NCBI GenBank assembly: GCA_022577435.1
Contig: JAKOON010000013.1
Span: 4,561,001-4,625,000 of the forward strand
Source of the DNA: Embiotoca jacksoni
Lineage: Eukaryota; Chordata; Actinopteri; Embiotocidae
Direction of reading: 5' to 3'
DNA length: 64,000 nt
The notes under the pieces are model-generated. The model saw only the letters and a list, made by a program, of their open reading frames with translations, ran no database searches and was not told the origin of the DNA. The stretch's first letter is position 1; each line of letters opens with the position of its first letter. Below, piece by piece: positions 37,546 to 48,404 of the stretch. Made by a program: the position numbers and the translations under genes.

Positions 37546-38814
37546 ATTTTTAGGCATTCTTAGGTATTTTAGGTCCAATGTGATTTTGATTCAATTTTCA
37601 CCGTTTCCATTTTTCATTTCTCGTCTCTTCTTCCCTCCTGGTCTCAAGTTAAACTCATAAAATTCCTTCTAATCTGAATGTAATTAAACTACTGAAAATA
37701 AACTATCTGAGAAACACAAGGAAAGTCTCAGTGGATCTGAACTTGCTTAGATAATGTTGTATTTTCCTTTGGGGCATCGACAGACCTTTAAACCTGTTGA
37801 TAGAGGCTGAATGATTCCCTTGGTAGAAAGGCAACGCTGCTACTATCAGTGCTGCGGGAGGTTACCAATGATAGCTGCTCCCTTTGGCAGTTCTGCTCTG
37901 CAGCTGTCTCCAGACCTCAGGATAGAAACCAAGATCAGTCCTGGGTCAGACGCTCAGAAAAAATGTCATCCTCTCTTCTTGTGGGCTGTTTCACATCTAA
38001 CAGAACACCACAGTATAAGCAAGTCCTCAACAACACACAGATACAACAGAGCCGGTTTTTATACAATGTGTATTCACACAGGGAAAGTGAGGTCTTGGAT
38101 GGATATCTGAACAAACATGAAGTTTAAGAGTTGGAGTTCAGTTGTGCTGTTTACTCCCCCTAGTGGTTAAAACCAGGTCGGCTGTTGGTCTCCTGGAACT
38201 TATCTATTTAATTCTCAGTAATTTTATTATTTTAGTGGTTTCTGTCTCTTTTGTGGTTAAAAATTTAAAAAAATTAGATCCCTTCACACTACATTTTATG
38301 ATATATTACAAACAGTTTTCAGGTGCACCTATACTAGTCATGTACAGTTCATATTTGCCTAAAATATTTTAGGATATTAAAAACAATCTGCAACTGCTTT
38401 TAGCTATACTTAAAAAAAAAAAATCACTAGTCAAGTTTGTTACAGAGATATTTCTTTTACCCTTGTTGGCAAATTCTCACACCCATACGAGTCTAAAAAA
38501 ACAAAAACCTGAAGATTTTCCCAATATAACTTTGTGAACTCATCTCAGTAATACGAGTAATAAATACATGAGTAGAAAAATAAATTAGTCATGTTCTTTA
38601 ACAGATTGTTTTCAGTTGAACCAATAAAATATGCTGTTTGCTGACTGTGTCCCTGTCACACTAAACAAAAACTGCAATGCAGATAGTTGCAGCTTCAGCC
38701 AGAAAGGCCCACAACAAGTCATGAAGAGGTCTGCTCAGTCACTCTGGACAGGACAGAAGGTGGTTGTCTTTCAAGAACAGTAAAAAGGTCAGAATCCATA
38801 TGCTCCATATGTTT

Positions 38815-38820
38815 TTTATT
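38815..38820 (-). terminator. Polyadenylation signal candidate for the 39-42 kb gene model
   Basis: AATAAA on the minus strand about 275 nt past the TAA at 39094-39096. It is the first canonical hexamer I find downstream, and it is useful only if the gene model is real. Confidence 0.25.
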
Positions 38821-39093
38821 CTGTATGCTTTACATTGTGGCGTGGCAGCAGAATGAATTAAAGTGGTGCGTAGCAGTGCAGCAAACATATGGGTGTTGTT
38901 GCTTTAACTCAGGAAACAGAGGAAGCGCAGTGTTTTTTCCTGTGGACATGGGAGAACTGTTAAGTGAAGCAAAAGCTTTGTCCCTCTCATGTTCCCCTTC
39001 TTAATTAGTTTGTGTGTGCCCATCTCTCCTTTCAAGGTTTTCTCTTCCACTGTTCCATGGTTTGTCTTATTTTCTCCTCCTTTTTCAGACATT

Positions 39094-40436
39094 TTAATGT
39101 GAAGGAGCTTTAGACATTTTCTCTGTTCTCTTGCTATCGTTCTTATACTTAATGACTTGTCGGTTGGCCAACTCGCTTCCCCGGGAAGACTTTGACATAC
39201 AGATTTGTTGAGTGGCAGCAGGCACAGACTTGGTGCCCTTTAATTGTGGCATCTGTGCCAGGATGGCAGACACTGCCAACCAGCCCTGCCAGCCCTGCCC
39301 CCCCCCCCCCCCCCCCCCCCCCCTCAGATGAGATGAAAATGAGACTGCCATACTAATAAACAAGATGTAAACTGAGCCTTCAGTAAAGGCAAAGTGAATA
39401 CTATTATTTATTTAATCAAAATGAAAACACATTCAGAGATTGAGATTGGTGATTTGACATCAGTCTCTTTTCATATATTTACACTCTGCACATGAAACAT
39501 TGAAGGAGATAGTGTGTGTTTTATAGAAGTGAATGAAAAACAAAAGGAATCTATAAACTTATCAAACCTTTTACTTTTAGAAATAGTATATATACTCATA
39601 TAATGTGCATATAAAAAAAAAATCTATTTGCGGAAGAAGTTAGTTTTCACAGAGTGGCTTAGAAGAGCAGATTGTACTCTACATAATGCCGTACCCTTTT
39701 GGGAAACACGTTTCTTCTGACCCCGGAGAGCCTCACATTTTTAAAATGTCAAGTTAAAAAGGTTGGTTCTCCCTTTGAAGGAGGTGGAGTTCTGACATTT
39801 TGTAATATATTGTAAAACCTTTTTCGTAATTTATCTTATTTTCTTGGAATTTATTAGATTCTTTAAGCAGACTTTTGCTCAGATTTCGGTCCCATGATGC
39901 AACTTCTGTCTGTAGAAACAGGGCTAACGTCATGCTTAAGGATGTGAGACTAATTAAATGTGTTTATTTTATGTTAATTGTGATTTATCGTTATGTCTTA
40001 TAAATATATATATATATGAAAAAAATTGCATATATATATATATATATATATAATTATTAATTTTTTTTACATTTTTGGATATATTTATATACTTATGGAA
40101 TATTTAAATAGTATTCTGCTTGTGATTACATGATTTATGTTCTTTATGTCACATCCAAGTTAGTGGACATATTTTAATCTAATGGATATGTGTCAATAAA
40201 AACTAACAGCTCTTATTTCTTACCTTCCCACTGACGGACTCTTTCGTTCTGTGCCTCCAGCCTGTTTCCCCTTCAGATGCTGAACTCCTGACCCCAGTTT
40301 GGGACAGACTGCGCTGCACCTCTCTCAGGACTCCCGCTGTCCGGGGAAAGATGAGTCCTGTGTCATCTGCTTCATGACACAGATGCGTCGTTGCAGCAGG
40401 TGGCACCTCATAACCTGCTGTCACCAGTGAGTCACC

Positions 40437-40519
<83 letters not shown>

Positions 40520-41831
40520 CTAAACTCACACAAAACAATGGTGCAGACCATCTGTCTAAAAAATATGTTATACAACAGGTATCTCTTACCTGATTGGTCA
40601 AAGACAAAACCAGACTGATAGAGCTCTTCAATGGTTGCTATGCTGTTCATAACATGGTCCTTGACTGGGTTTCAGTTGGTAGCCCCATATTCATGATAAC
40701 AAATGCCATTTTGGGTATTTGAGATTCCGTCACTCACTAGTACATTAATAATGTGCAATGCATTTTCCTGAAAGTCTTTTCTGGGATAGATTGTGTCTTT
40801 TTTTGGCACCATTTTTCCTGCTTCGCTTGCACTGTACGGCGGCCAACAAATCAGACTGCGGTTGTTCTGGGCCGCTTCAGTGACCTGATGGTTTTAGCTG
40901 CGGTGGATGGTTAAGTGAAGGTTAAACAAAGCTGACAACCCACTGCTTTAGTAGCTGTGGGATGCTGAACTAAAGGCTAATGTCAGTCTGCTACATGTAA
41001 AGTGCTTACAATGGCAATGCCAGCATGCTGATGTTTGCCGGGTTCAACATCTTCGTTTAGCATGTACAAAATGTTGACCCTGCAGGAAGGTCTGGACCAA
41101 AGTGGTGGACTGACACTGTTGTCCATGGAGCCCTGCTGATAGTGGGGTTCAAGTACTGAAAGGGAAAATTAGATGTAGTCCTGAAGCTCTACATTTTTGT
41201 ATAAGAAAACATTTTGGCTACAAACATTGAGATCACATAATACAAACAGTTTACTGATGATGAGTTATATAGCCTGCTCTTTTTTCACATGGATTTTTTT
41301 CCTGGCTAAGACCTTGATTTGTTGGTTTCCCTTACAAAATTACAAAAAATGTGAGTTATTTTTTACCTAATTGAAAACTTAAATACATAACCAAAACCTG
41401 TACATATCTGGTGTTTGGATTGAAAGAAAATCTGCATACTTGTTGGTCTGCGTGGCATTTTTGGGGTCCTTTATTCTTCTTCTTCTTCTGTCGTCTTTGC
41501 TGTCAGTCTGCCTGCATTATTCCTTTAATCCTCACGGTGGCACTCTCCACTGACTGTATCACAACAGTTCACACACGCACGGTATACACACTTTGAGCTT
41601 GCGTAATCCCTGTCATTTTTGATGAGTCAAAGCCAGCACTCACTCACCTCGGGGGAAATATCTGATAGGATGGAAGGGCCCGGCCGAGGAGGTGCTGTTA
41701 GGAGGAGGGGGAGGCGGAGAGAAAAGTTGACCCAAAGTTTGTGAATTTGCCATAAGGCCACCAGCGCTCTCTGTGTGGGTGGTTTGTTTGACGTGATGAG
41801 ACTGAGTGGTCCGCCACCCCCTCAGCCTCAT
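39094..41831 (-). CDS. Unrecognised putative 4-exon gene (202 aa)
   Basis: Four open segments on the minus strand join in phase: exon A 41831-41648 (ATG start with A at -3, in-frame TGA 12 nt upstream; donor GTGAGT, phase 1), exon B 40664-40590 (acceptor cccag, donor GTAAGA, phase 1 to 1), exon C 40414-40224 (tandem acceptor cagcag, donor GTAAGA, phase 1 to 0), exon D 39252-39094 (acceptor ggcacag, phase 0, TAA stop). The product would be 202 aa: a proline run (SPPPPPPN) near residue 40, an acidic/hydrophobic stretch in exon B (IATIEELYQSGFVFDQS) and a Lys/Ser-rich tail. No signal peptide, membrane segment or family is recognised. It sits 2.9 kb upstream of synpo2l on the same strand. Exon C ends in phase 0, so A-C could instead be an alternative 5' end of synpo2l joined to its exon 2. 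The exon B acceptor lacks a good pyrimidine tract. A chance assembly is possible. Confidence 0.35.
39298..39323. repeat. Poly-C run
   Basis: 26 consecutive C residues, about 45 bp upstream (on the minus strand) of the acceptor of putative exon D. Confidence 0.95.
40030..40052. repeat. (TA)n repeat
   Basis: A short TA array, with another at 40004-40017, in AT-rich DNA. Confidence 0.9.
40441..40517. repeat. (CG)/(CA)n microsatellite
   Basis: A CGCG start followed by a CA array of about 73 bp, lying between putative exons B and C of the unrecognised gene model. Confidence 0.97.
40905..41165. repeat. Degenerate dispersed teleost repeat (second copy)
   Basis: CTTACAATGGCAATGCCAGC, ATGCTGATGTTTGCCGGGTT and TAGCATGTACAAAATGTTGA show it to be related to the repeat at 37290-37545, covering a different part of the element. 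It lies between putative exons A and B. Confidence 0.6.
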
Positions 41832-42487
41832 CTTGTCAATCCATCACCGAGCGAGGTGAGGAGAATAGAGAGTGGATTGAGTTTCTGCCGGCTGGAAGAT
41901 GATCCTCGAGTATTTCAGGAGCTGCAGACCAGGGGGGCTCCGTCAGTGTCACCTTCAGGGCCGGTCAAAGTGACGATGTTTATGTGACGTCTCCGAGCCC
42001 ACGTCTGCCAGACAAATGTAACTCTGGACAGCCTAGGCTTATATTGTGTAAATATGTGTGTGTCTGTAGTGTATAGTTTCAGTAATTTGTAGAGTCAAAT
42101 TAACAATCAAAATTAACAAGCATAAATATGTATGACGCTGTGTTCTAAATATGCTTTGAATGAATGCCGGATTCTTGTCTTTATTGGTGGTTTTTGTTTT
42201 GATAGAAAGTTATTTATAATTACATGAAGTCAACATGAATTTCATTACAGACATCCGTTTTTCCATCAGGATAAATTGAAAAAACTTTGATGCAGCTGAC
42301 TTATTCAAGTTTAATCATCTGGGATAAATTTGTAACTGTTCAGCACTTTGCTTTATGACCAACACATTCACCGATGGCAGCGAGCTACCACGCGAAGGGC
42401 TGGCCGGGCCATCGGGTTCAATGTGTTGGCCAACGACCAGGAGAAAATGGGAATCCAATTTACAACCCTGCAAATCGCTCTCCCATT

Positions 42488-42551
42488 TAGGTAGGTAGGT
42501 ATTTACTTTATTAATCCCCGAGGGGAAATTTTTTTCGCTACAGCAGCATAC
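42488..42551 (-). repeat. Tail-like repeat fragment (copy 3 of 3)
   Basis: AGGTAGGTAGGTATTTACTT, TTATTAATCCCCGAGGGG and CGCTACAGCAGCATAC match copy 2 at 15564 in the same orientation. Confidence 0.65.
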
Positions 42552-43703
42552 AAAAAAGTTGCAAACATAATGCTGATATATCATCATCTTAAATTTGATA
42601 TGATGATCAAGAGAACAGTTACCAGTTTACGAAAACAACAATGGTAACGTGTTTCATGTCGTGTCTGGCCACGTGGTCTATTTTAGTCCAATATTCACCC
42701 ATCTTTGAACTCTAGATTTGTCTCGACTAACTCCTGAGTAAGTAAATATCAAAAAGACAAAGATTATTTGCCAAATTAAAGCCAAATTAGCATTATTTTG
42801 CAATGCTAACTTATGCATTAGAAATGTGTTATCTTGCTAACATGGAGCTAGCCAATGTTAACTCATAGCTTACTACTGGCTAAAACCTACTTTGTTTCAG
42901 ATATTAGTATAATTGTGGGCACAATTTCAGCAGTTGTGAAAGAGCAAGAGCGCGTGTGAGCAAGTAAAATGGAATTTTGATGCTATCTGGATGCGCCACA
43001 TTCCTGTGATAATTTCACAGCTTGATTGAGCCTGGTTGCAGCTCTTGATGTTTTGTTTCTTAATTTCATTTCTCCTGCAGAAAGCTGCATCTTTTAAGGT
43101 GCAATTTCAGTTTTCTGCAGTCTACCAATGATAATATGTTCATCTGTAACAAAATAATGTTAAATTCAACATAGGCTGTCAAGTATTCCAAGTCTTAGTC
43201 GTGATTGTACAGATTGTACTACTCATACACAGTGCAGTGCAGTAGTAATACTTTCATATAGGTCATGGTCCTTCCTCTCGTTTGTACTATAGAGGACAGT
43301 GGGATGATACTTACTGGAACCACAGTGTTGGTCCACAATACAACTTAATGGCATGGACATTTTCACTTCCATGTTATGCTGCACCCTTGCTGGTTGATTT
43401 CTGAGTTTAATGTTTTATAAATTAAAAAAAACCTGTCGCTTTCATTCAGAGCTGTCAAAATACAACGTTGACATGTGTAGCTTTAAATGCATCTTTTTTC
43501 AGAAGATTTTGGAAAGCCAGTTCTCTGTAACAGTCATATTCCCTTTGGTAGGACTGACCCACACATACTGTACCATAAATCAATGCATACTGTAAAATGA
43601 ATTTTGGATTTGCAATGCTAAAAAAAAAAGTCTCAGGTGGGAAACTTTTATTAGGGCTCTTAATGTTAAATGATGTCTAAAAAGTGAAAGTAACTTTCAG
43701 ATG

Positions 43704-43709
<6 letters not shown>

Positions 43710-43784
<75 letters not shown>
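43710..43784. repeat. (CA)n microsatellite
   Basis: A perfect CA array of about 75 bp, 120 bp from a second array at 43906-43992. Confidence 0.97.
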
Positions 43785-43786
<2 letters not shown>

Positions 43787-43905
43787 CCCTACCTTAGCTC
43801 CAGCTCAACAGAGTGGCTCTACATCGAGTGAGTCATTTATTCGTCGTCATAAATAAATCACACCCACTGCTACTCCTTTTGACTCTGCACCACTGGCTTT
43901 TCCAA

Positions 43906-43929
43906 ACACGCACACGCACACACACACAC

Positions 43930-43992
<63 letters not shown>
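43906..43992. repeat. (CA)n microsatellite with CACG interruptions
   Basis: A CA array of about 87 bp that begins with ACACGCACACGCACA. Confidence 0.97.
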
Positions 43993-43996
<4 letters not shown>

Positions 43997-45767
43997 GGGG
44001 TTACATTCTGTGTCCCTTTTACACCAATATCCCTTTTGTTGTCACGCAGAAAGTGTATTTTCCACAGTTTGGCATTATTATTGAGTGTGTAGCACTGCAC
44101 TTTATGCCCCGAAAATGTTGCAAAAAAAAAAGTTGAACTTAAGGACGGAGTCCTCTTTAGGTTATTTTTTAATGTTTAGTTTATTTTTGGCCATACGCTT
44201 ACTTCATTGTGGGCCTTTAAAACTCACCTCTGCAGACCACACAGTACATAAAAGAGAATCTGTAACATGAGTTATTGCTCGCACCGTCCGTTTGTATCCC
44301 CTCAGACAGTTAAGGAAAGAGCACAATCCCTTGCTCTCTCTACTCCTCAAGAAGACATTTGTCACTTTCCATTTTTACAGCCAGCCTCCCTGTCCTCCCT
44401 TCGCAGCGGTAAAGCAGAGTTCATGTCGCTCTGCATTTCCCTGAGGCAAACTGATGGCTACACCCAGAGACCCAGATGTACATACACAACAAGACAAAGT
44501 GACTGCTCCTTCTATGCCACTTTGTTTATGTTCTCCTCTCTCATCTTAGAGAAGCTCCGTTACCCATTATCCCTTTTTCTCCTCTTTCCAGCAGCCCTCT
44601 TGTTATTTAATTTAATGTTCTGTATTCCTTTTCTTATGTTCACATCTCCCACCAATTCTTTCATCTTCGCCAGCCTCGTTCTTACCTCAGCATCATCTTT
44701 TCCCCAAATCTCTCCAGCATGCGCTTCGCTCCCACCGTGGGCAAAAAGCCTGTCAAATTTCCCACTGGGTGAGGCAACATGAGTTTGCTTCTACGACGTA
44801 GGAAATGGACTTGTATCTGAGGCATTGATTTCCTCTCGGCACTGTGGGTAGGAGATGGCAGTGCGGTGAACGCTAAGAGCCCCCGCGGTCGATACACATT
44901 CTCATCAAAACGCCGGATGTTTCTCCGTTGTCGGGATTGGTTTCAAAGCCCCGGCACGGGCGGTAATTGTCATCGGGTGACTCTATTAATTGAGAAGCAT
45001 CAAGAAAGAAAGAAAAATGTCAGGGATTATTTGATTATTTTTTATTACAGATTTATAATATAATTTGAAATACTGGCTGCATTACAGTGGAAAAACTAAC
45101 TGTTGCAGTTGTAGTAGCACTTTAATAGGAGTGGCAGTCTGTAGAGAATAGCAGCAATGACACACACTCAGCAAGAAAGGGGTCGAGCCCAAATGTTGTA
45201 CTGTTCCTCTAAGGCATTGTTTTGTATGTTTATTCTTTTATGCACAACATTTTCCAAAACTCTTGTTCTTTTTATTTAATTTAAAGTTGTTGATTTTTAC
45301 CCCAGTGAGTTCACTGTGATGTTTTCAATGAAAACAGCTCAAGTTTGTGTTTTCTACCTTTATGATCTTACATTTGTCCTGTTCATAACATGATTTGCAG
45401 AAGATTTGATCACAATATCCGTCAATAGCACAGTATACAGTACATGCTTTCGCCAACTCCTTCAGTTTCCCAGGTCTTTCCAGCCATGAGGCGCCTGAAA
45501 GTTCAGAGGAATGTAGCAAGGTACTGCAAAAAGGAAAACCTCTCTTTTTCCAACACAACTTCTTGCCCCTCTTAGAGACAGCAGTTTTTCTCCTCCCACC
45601 GCAGCAACTGGCACCAACTCAGCTCCATCTCACAAAACCAAACATAAGCCTCAGAAAAAGACGACAACTCATACCTAATGGACTGATAAGACTTTTGGAC
45701 GAGCTCTTCGGACCCACAGATCTGCCCATTTTCCTGCAAACCGCGATCCGGCTTGAGATTTATTGAC

Positions 45768-45780
45768 TGCTGACTCAGTA
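45768..45780 (+). promoter_or_regulatory. MARE/AP-1-like site before the sulfatase start
   Basis: TGCTGACTCAGTA differs at one position from the palindromic MAF recognition element TGCTGACTCAGCA and contains a full AP-1 core. It ends 61 nt before the ATG at 45842, so it may lie in the 5' UTR. The same 13-mer occurs at 24259-24271 inside a repeat-like stretch, so it may be chance. Confidence 0.25.
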
Positions 45781-45841
45781 GAACAGAAAATACAGACAAA
45801 ATCAAACTTTAGTGGATATTAGTTACAGAGCATTGCTGGAC

Positions 45842-48404
45842 ATGAGGGGAGCAATCTGCTCCGTGTTTTTCCTGGTGACTGGTGTGACCTTGCTCAGTGG
45901 CCCTGGCTGCCTGGGTGAAAACAAGTCTATGAATGGCAGCGTGGGCACGGTGGAGGTGGAAAAGCCCAGGCAGCCTCACCTTATCTTCATCATGGTGGAC
46001 GACCAGGGTTACGGAGACATTGGCTACCATGGCTCAGACATCCGCACTCCTGTGTTGGACCAACTCGCAGCAGAGGGGGTCAAACTTGAAAATTATTATG
46101 TCCAGCCTATCTGCTCACCCTCTCGCAGTCAACTCATGACAGGGAGGTGAGTTTCCTCAGTACGTCATTATTGAAATGGTATAATTATTCAGTTACAGCA
46201 TCTCTTCTAATCTGATGTAATTAAGTATAGCACTATTAGGCTTTTTATCTTGTGGTATATTTATGGGGCAAGTTACAATACATAGAGTACAAGACGAGAA
46301 GAAGAAAATTAGGACGTAGTACCACCTGCATATACAGTATATAAAGAAGAGAAAATATAATTTTTCCTCTAAATCCCATTTCACTGGAATAAAATCCTAG
46401 TTTGAAAAAAGAACATTTGATTGTTCATGATATTGGCGACAAAAGCGGAAATGATTTGTTGAATGGCTTTCTGTCTTCAGTGTGTACTGTATGGTACTGT
46501 GCCACAGACAGTCTCACATCACAACAATATCAAAACTGATCATCTACAAATGTCAAAAGGGTAAATTCCCCAAAAAACTGTAAAAAAAAAATTCTGAGTC
46601 TATTCTATAGTTTGAAGCTGACTATTTACTACCACTGTGGATAACTATAGCTAGCTATAACTCCAAATGGAGACAAAGTGACCTGACACTGACATATTCC
46701 CAGTGCATATGAAACTGTTATCTGTTTGAACTCTTGCTGGTTGACACAAACTGTGTACAATAAAAATGTACAATTACAGCTCCATATGACAAAAAAAACA
46801 AAAACCTTTAAAATACATGAAAACCTTGACTTCATAGTGTGTAAGAATTTAATAATATTCAATAATACAATGTTCAACTGTCTGTGAACTTTCCCATCCC
46901 AGCTACCAAATTCACACTGGACTCCAGCATTCCATCATCCGACCCCGTCAGCCCCTCTGCCTGCCCCCAGACCTTCCCACCCTACCAGAGCGGCTGGCTG
47001 GAGCTGGATACGTGACACACATGGTGGGTAAATGGCACCTGGGCTTCTGCAGGCCGAGCTGCCTCCCCACAGGTCGTGGCTTTCAGAGTTTCCTGGGCAC
47101 ATTGACCGGCAGTGGAGACCACTTCACCTATCAGAGCTGTGATGGGGCTGAAGCTTGTGGATTTGACCTGCATGACGGAGACAGACCTGCCTGGGAGATG
47201 ACCGGAAACTACTCCACTCTGCTCTACATAGAGAGGTGAGCATCAAATCCAACAAATACATACATACAGAGACACTGAATTAAAATACCTTTAAAACTTA
47301 CAATCTTCTATTTGTCCAACCAGAGTGAAGCAGATCCTGAGAAGCCACGACTCCCATACACCACTCTTCCTCTACCTGTCCCTTCAGGCCGCCCATACTC
47401 CCTTACAGGTACCAGACCATTTCCTGCACCACTATAATTCCCAGAGCAATCGTGTCAGGCGTCACTATGCAGCAATGCTGAGCTGCCTGGACGACGGGGT
47501 GGCACAAGTAGTCCAGGAGCTGAAGACTAGTGGGCTCTATCAAAACTCAGTGCTGGTCTACTCATCTGATAACGGAGGGCAGCCGCTCTCTGGGGGGAGC
47601 AACTGGCCTCTGAGAGGCGGCAAAGGCACCTACTGGGAAGGGGGTGTTCGGGCTGTGGGTTTTGTGCATAGTCCCCTCCTGAAGAGGAAGGGTGTAGTAA
47701 GCAGATCACTGATCCATGTCTCCGATTGGTATCCCACATTACTGGGGCTTGCCGGGGCCCTACACTCCCTCCGTGGCCTTGATGGTCACGATGTGTGGGG
47801 GAGCATCAGCGAGGGCCAACCCTGTCCTCGCACTGAAATCCTTTTCAACATTGACCCAGTCTCCAGGAAACCTGGGGAGCCATATGACAAGGCGTTGGTA
47901 GTCAACGGCTTTGGGATCTGGGACACAGCCGTTAGGGCAGCGTTAAGGGCCGGTGACTGGAAGCTATTGACAGGAAATGTGGGTGACGGAGACTGGATAC
48001 CACCGCAGGCTCTTCCCGACCGTCCAGAGCGGTGGCAGAAACTGGAGAAGCGACGCAACGAGCTGGGGAAGTCGGTGTGGCTGTTTAATATCAGCTTGGA
48101 CCCCTACGAGAGGTTCGACCTGGCAGAAGCTCGTCCAGAGGTCGTGAAACATCTGCTGAGACGGCTGGCAGAGTACAATCAGACAGCTGTGATGGCTAAA
48201 AATCCAGCAGATGATCCCATGGCTGACCCGGAGCTTCATGGAGGCGTGTGGAGCCCCTGGCTGGGCCTGGATGGGCAGGAGGGCGCTGGTGGAGAGGATG
48301 CTGGCAGGAAAGGAAGGATGAAGGTTAAGCACTGCAAATTATGTAAATTAAAAGCCCTCTTCAAGAAGGTGGGGTCACGCCTGCAGAGGACCACCTTATT
48401 CTAA
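45842..48404 (+). CDS. Arylsulfatase I/J-type sulfatase, complete, 3 exons
   Basis: Secretory-pathway sulfatase of the ARSB/ARSI/ARSJ group; the natural substrate of ARSI/ARSJ is not settled. Exons 45842-46146, 46903-47235 and 47324-48404 total 1719 nt (572 aa; human ARSI 569). Residues 1-24 look like a signal peptide. The formylglycine cysteine is Cys91 in ICSPSRSQLMTG. The other sulfatase active-site residues are present: Asp53/Asp54 (MVDDQGY), Arg95, Lys145/His147 (VGKWHLG), His237 (AAHTPLQ), Asp295/Asn296 (SSDNGG) and Lys313 (GGKGTYWEGG). The C-terminus has the KHCKLCKLKALFKK block like the ARSI end. An upstream in-frame GTG at 45812 was rejected because the ATG at 45842 starts the signal peptide. 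Oddities: Ser102 stands where ARSI has Arg and ARSJ has Lys, and a second, 88-nt intron splits the gene. I cannot choose between ARSI and ARSJ; it may be a third paralog. Confidence 0.92.

Larger units (their letters stand above)
41832..45767. other. Intergenic region before the sulfatase gene
   Basis: It holds the repeat fragment at 42488, two CA arrays, and a minus-strand open segment ending in a GTAAGA donor at about 44686 that could be an exon but has no recognised homology. The last few hundred bases are likely sulfatase promoter or 5' UTR. Confidence 0.5.

Noticed and set aside
39094..39363. The full minus-strand open frame reaching back through the poly-G run
   Set aside because: Only the part after the acceptor at 39253 was kept for the gene model; the poly-Gly part is a homopolymer artefact.
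44267..44782. 171-codon plus-strand frame
   Set aside because: Ser/Leu/Phe-rich composition from a pyrimidine-rich stretch, with no recognised homology and no splice context.
45325..45558. Cys-containing minus-strand frame ending near a GTAGAA donor
   Set aside because: It is directly upstream of the sulfatase on the opposite strand, with a weak donor, no partner exon and no homology.
45812..45841. GTG-initiated N-terminal extension of the sulfatase
   Set aside because: Vertebrate genes rarely start at GTG, and the ATG at 45842 opens a normal signal peptide.
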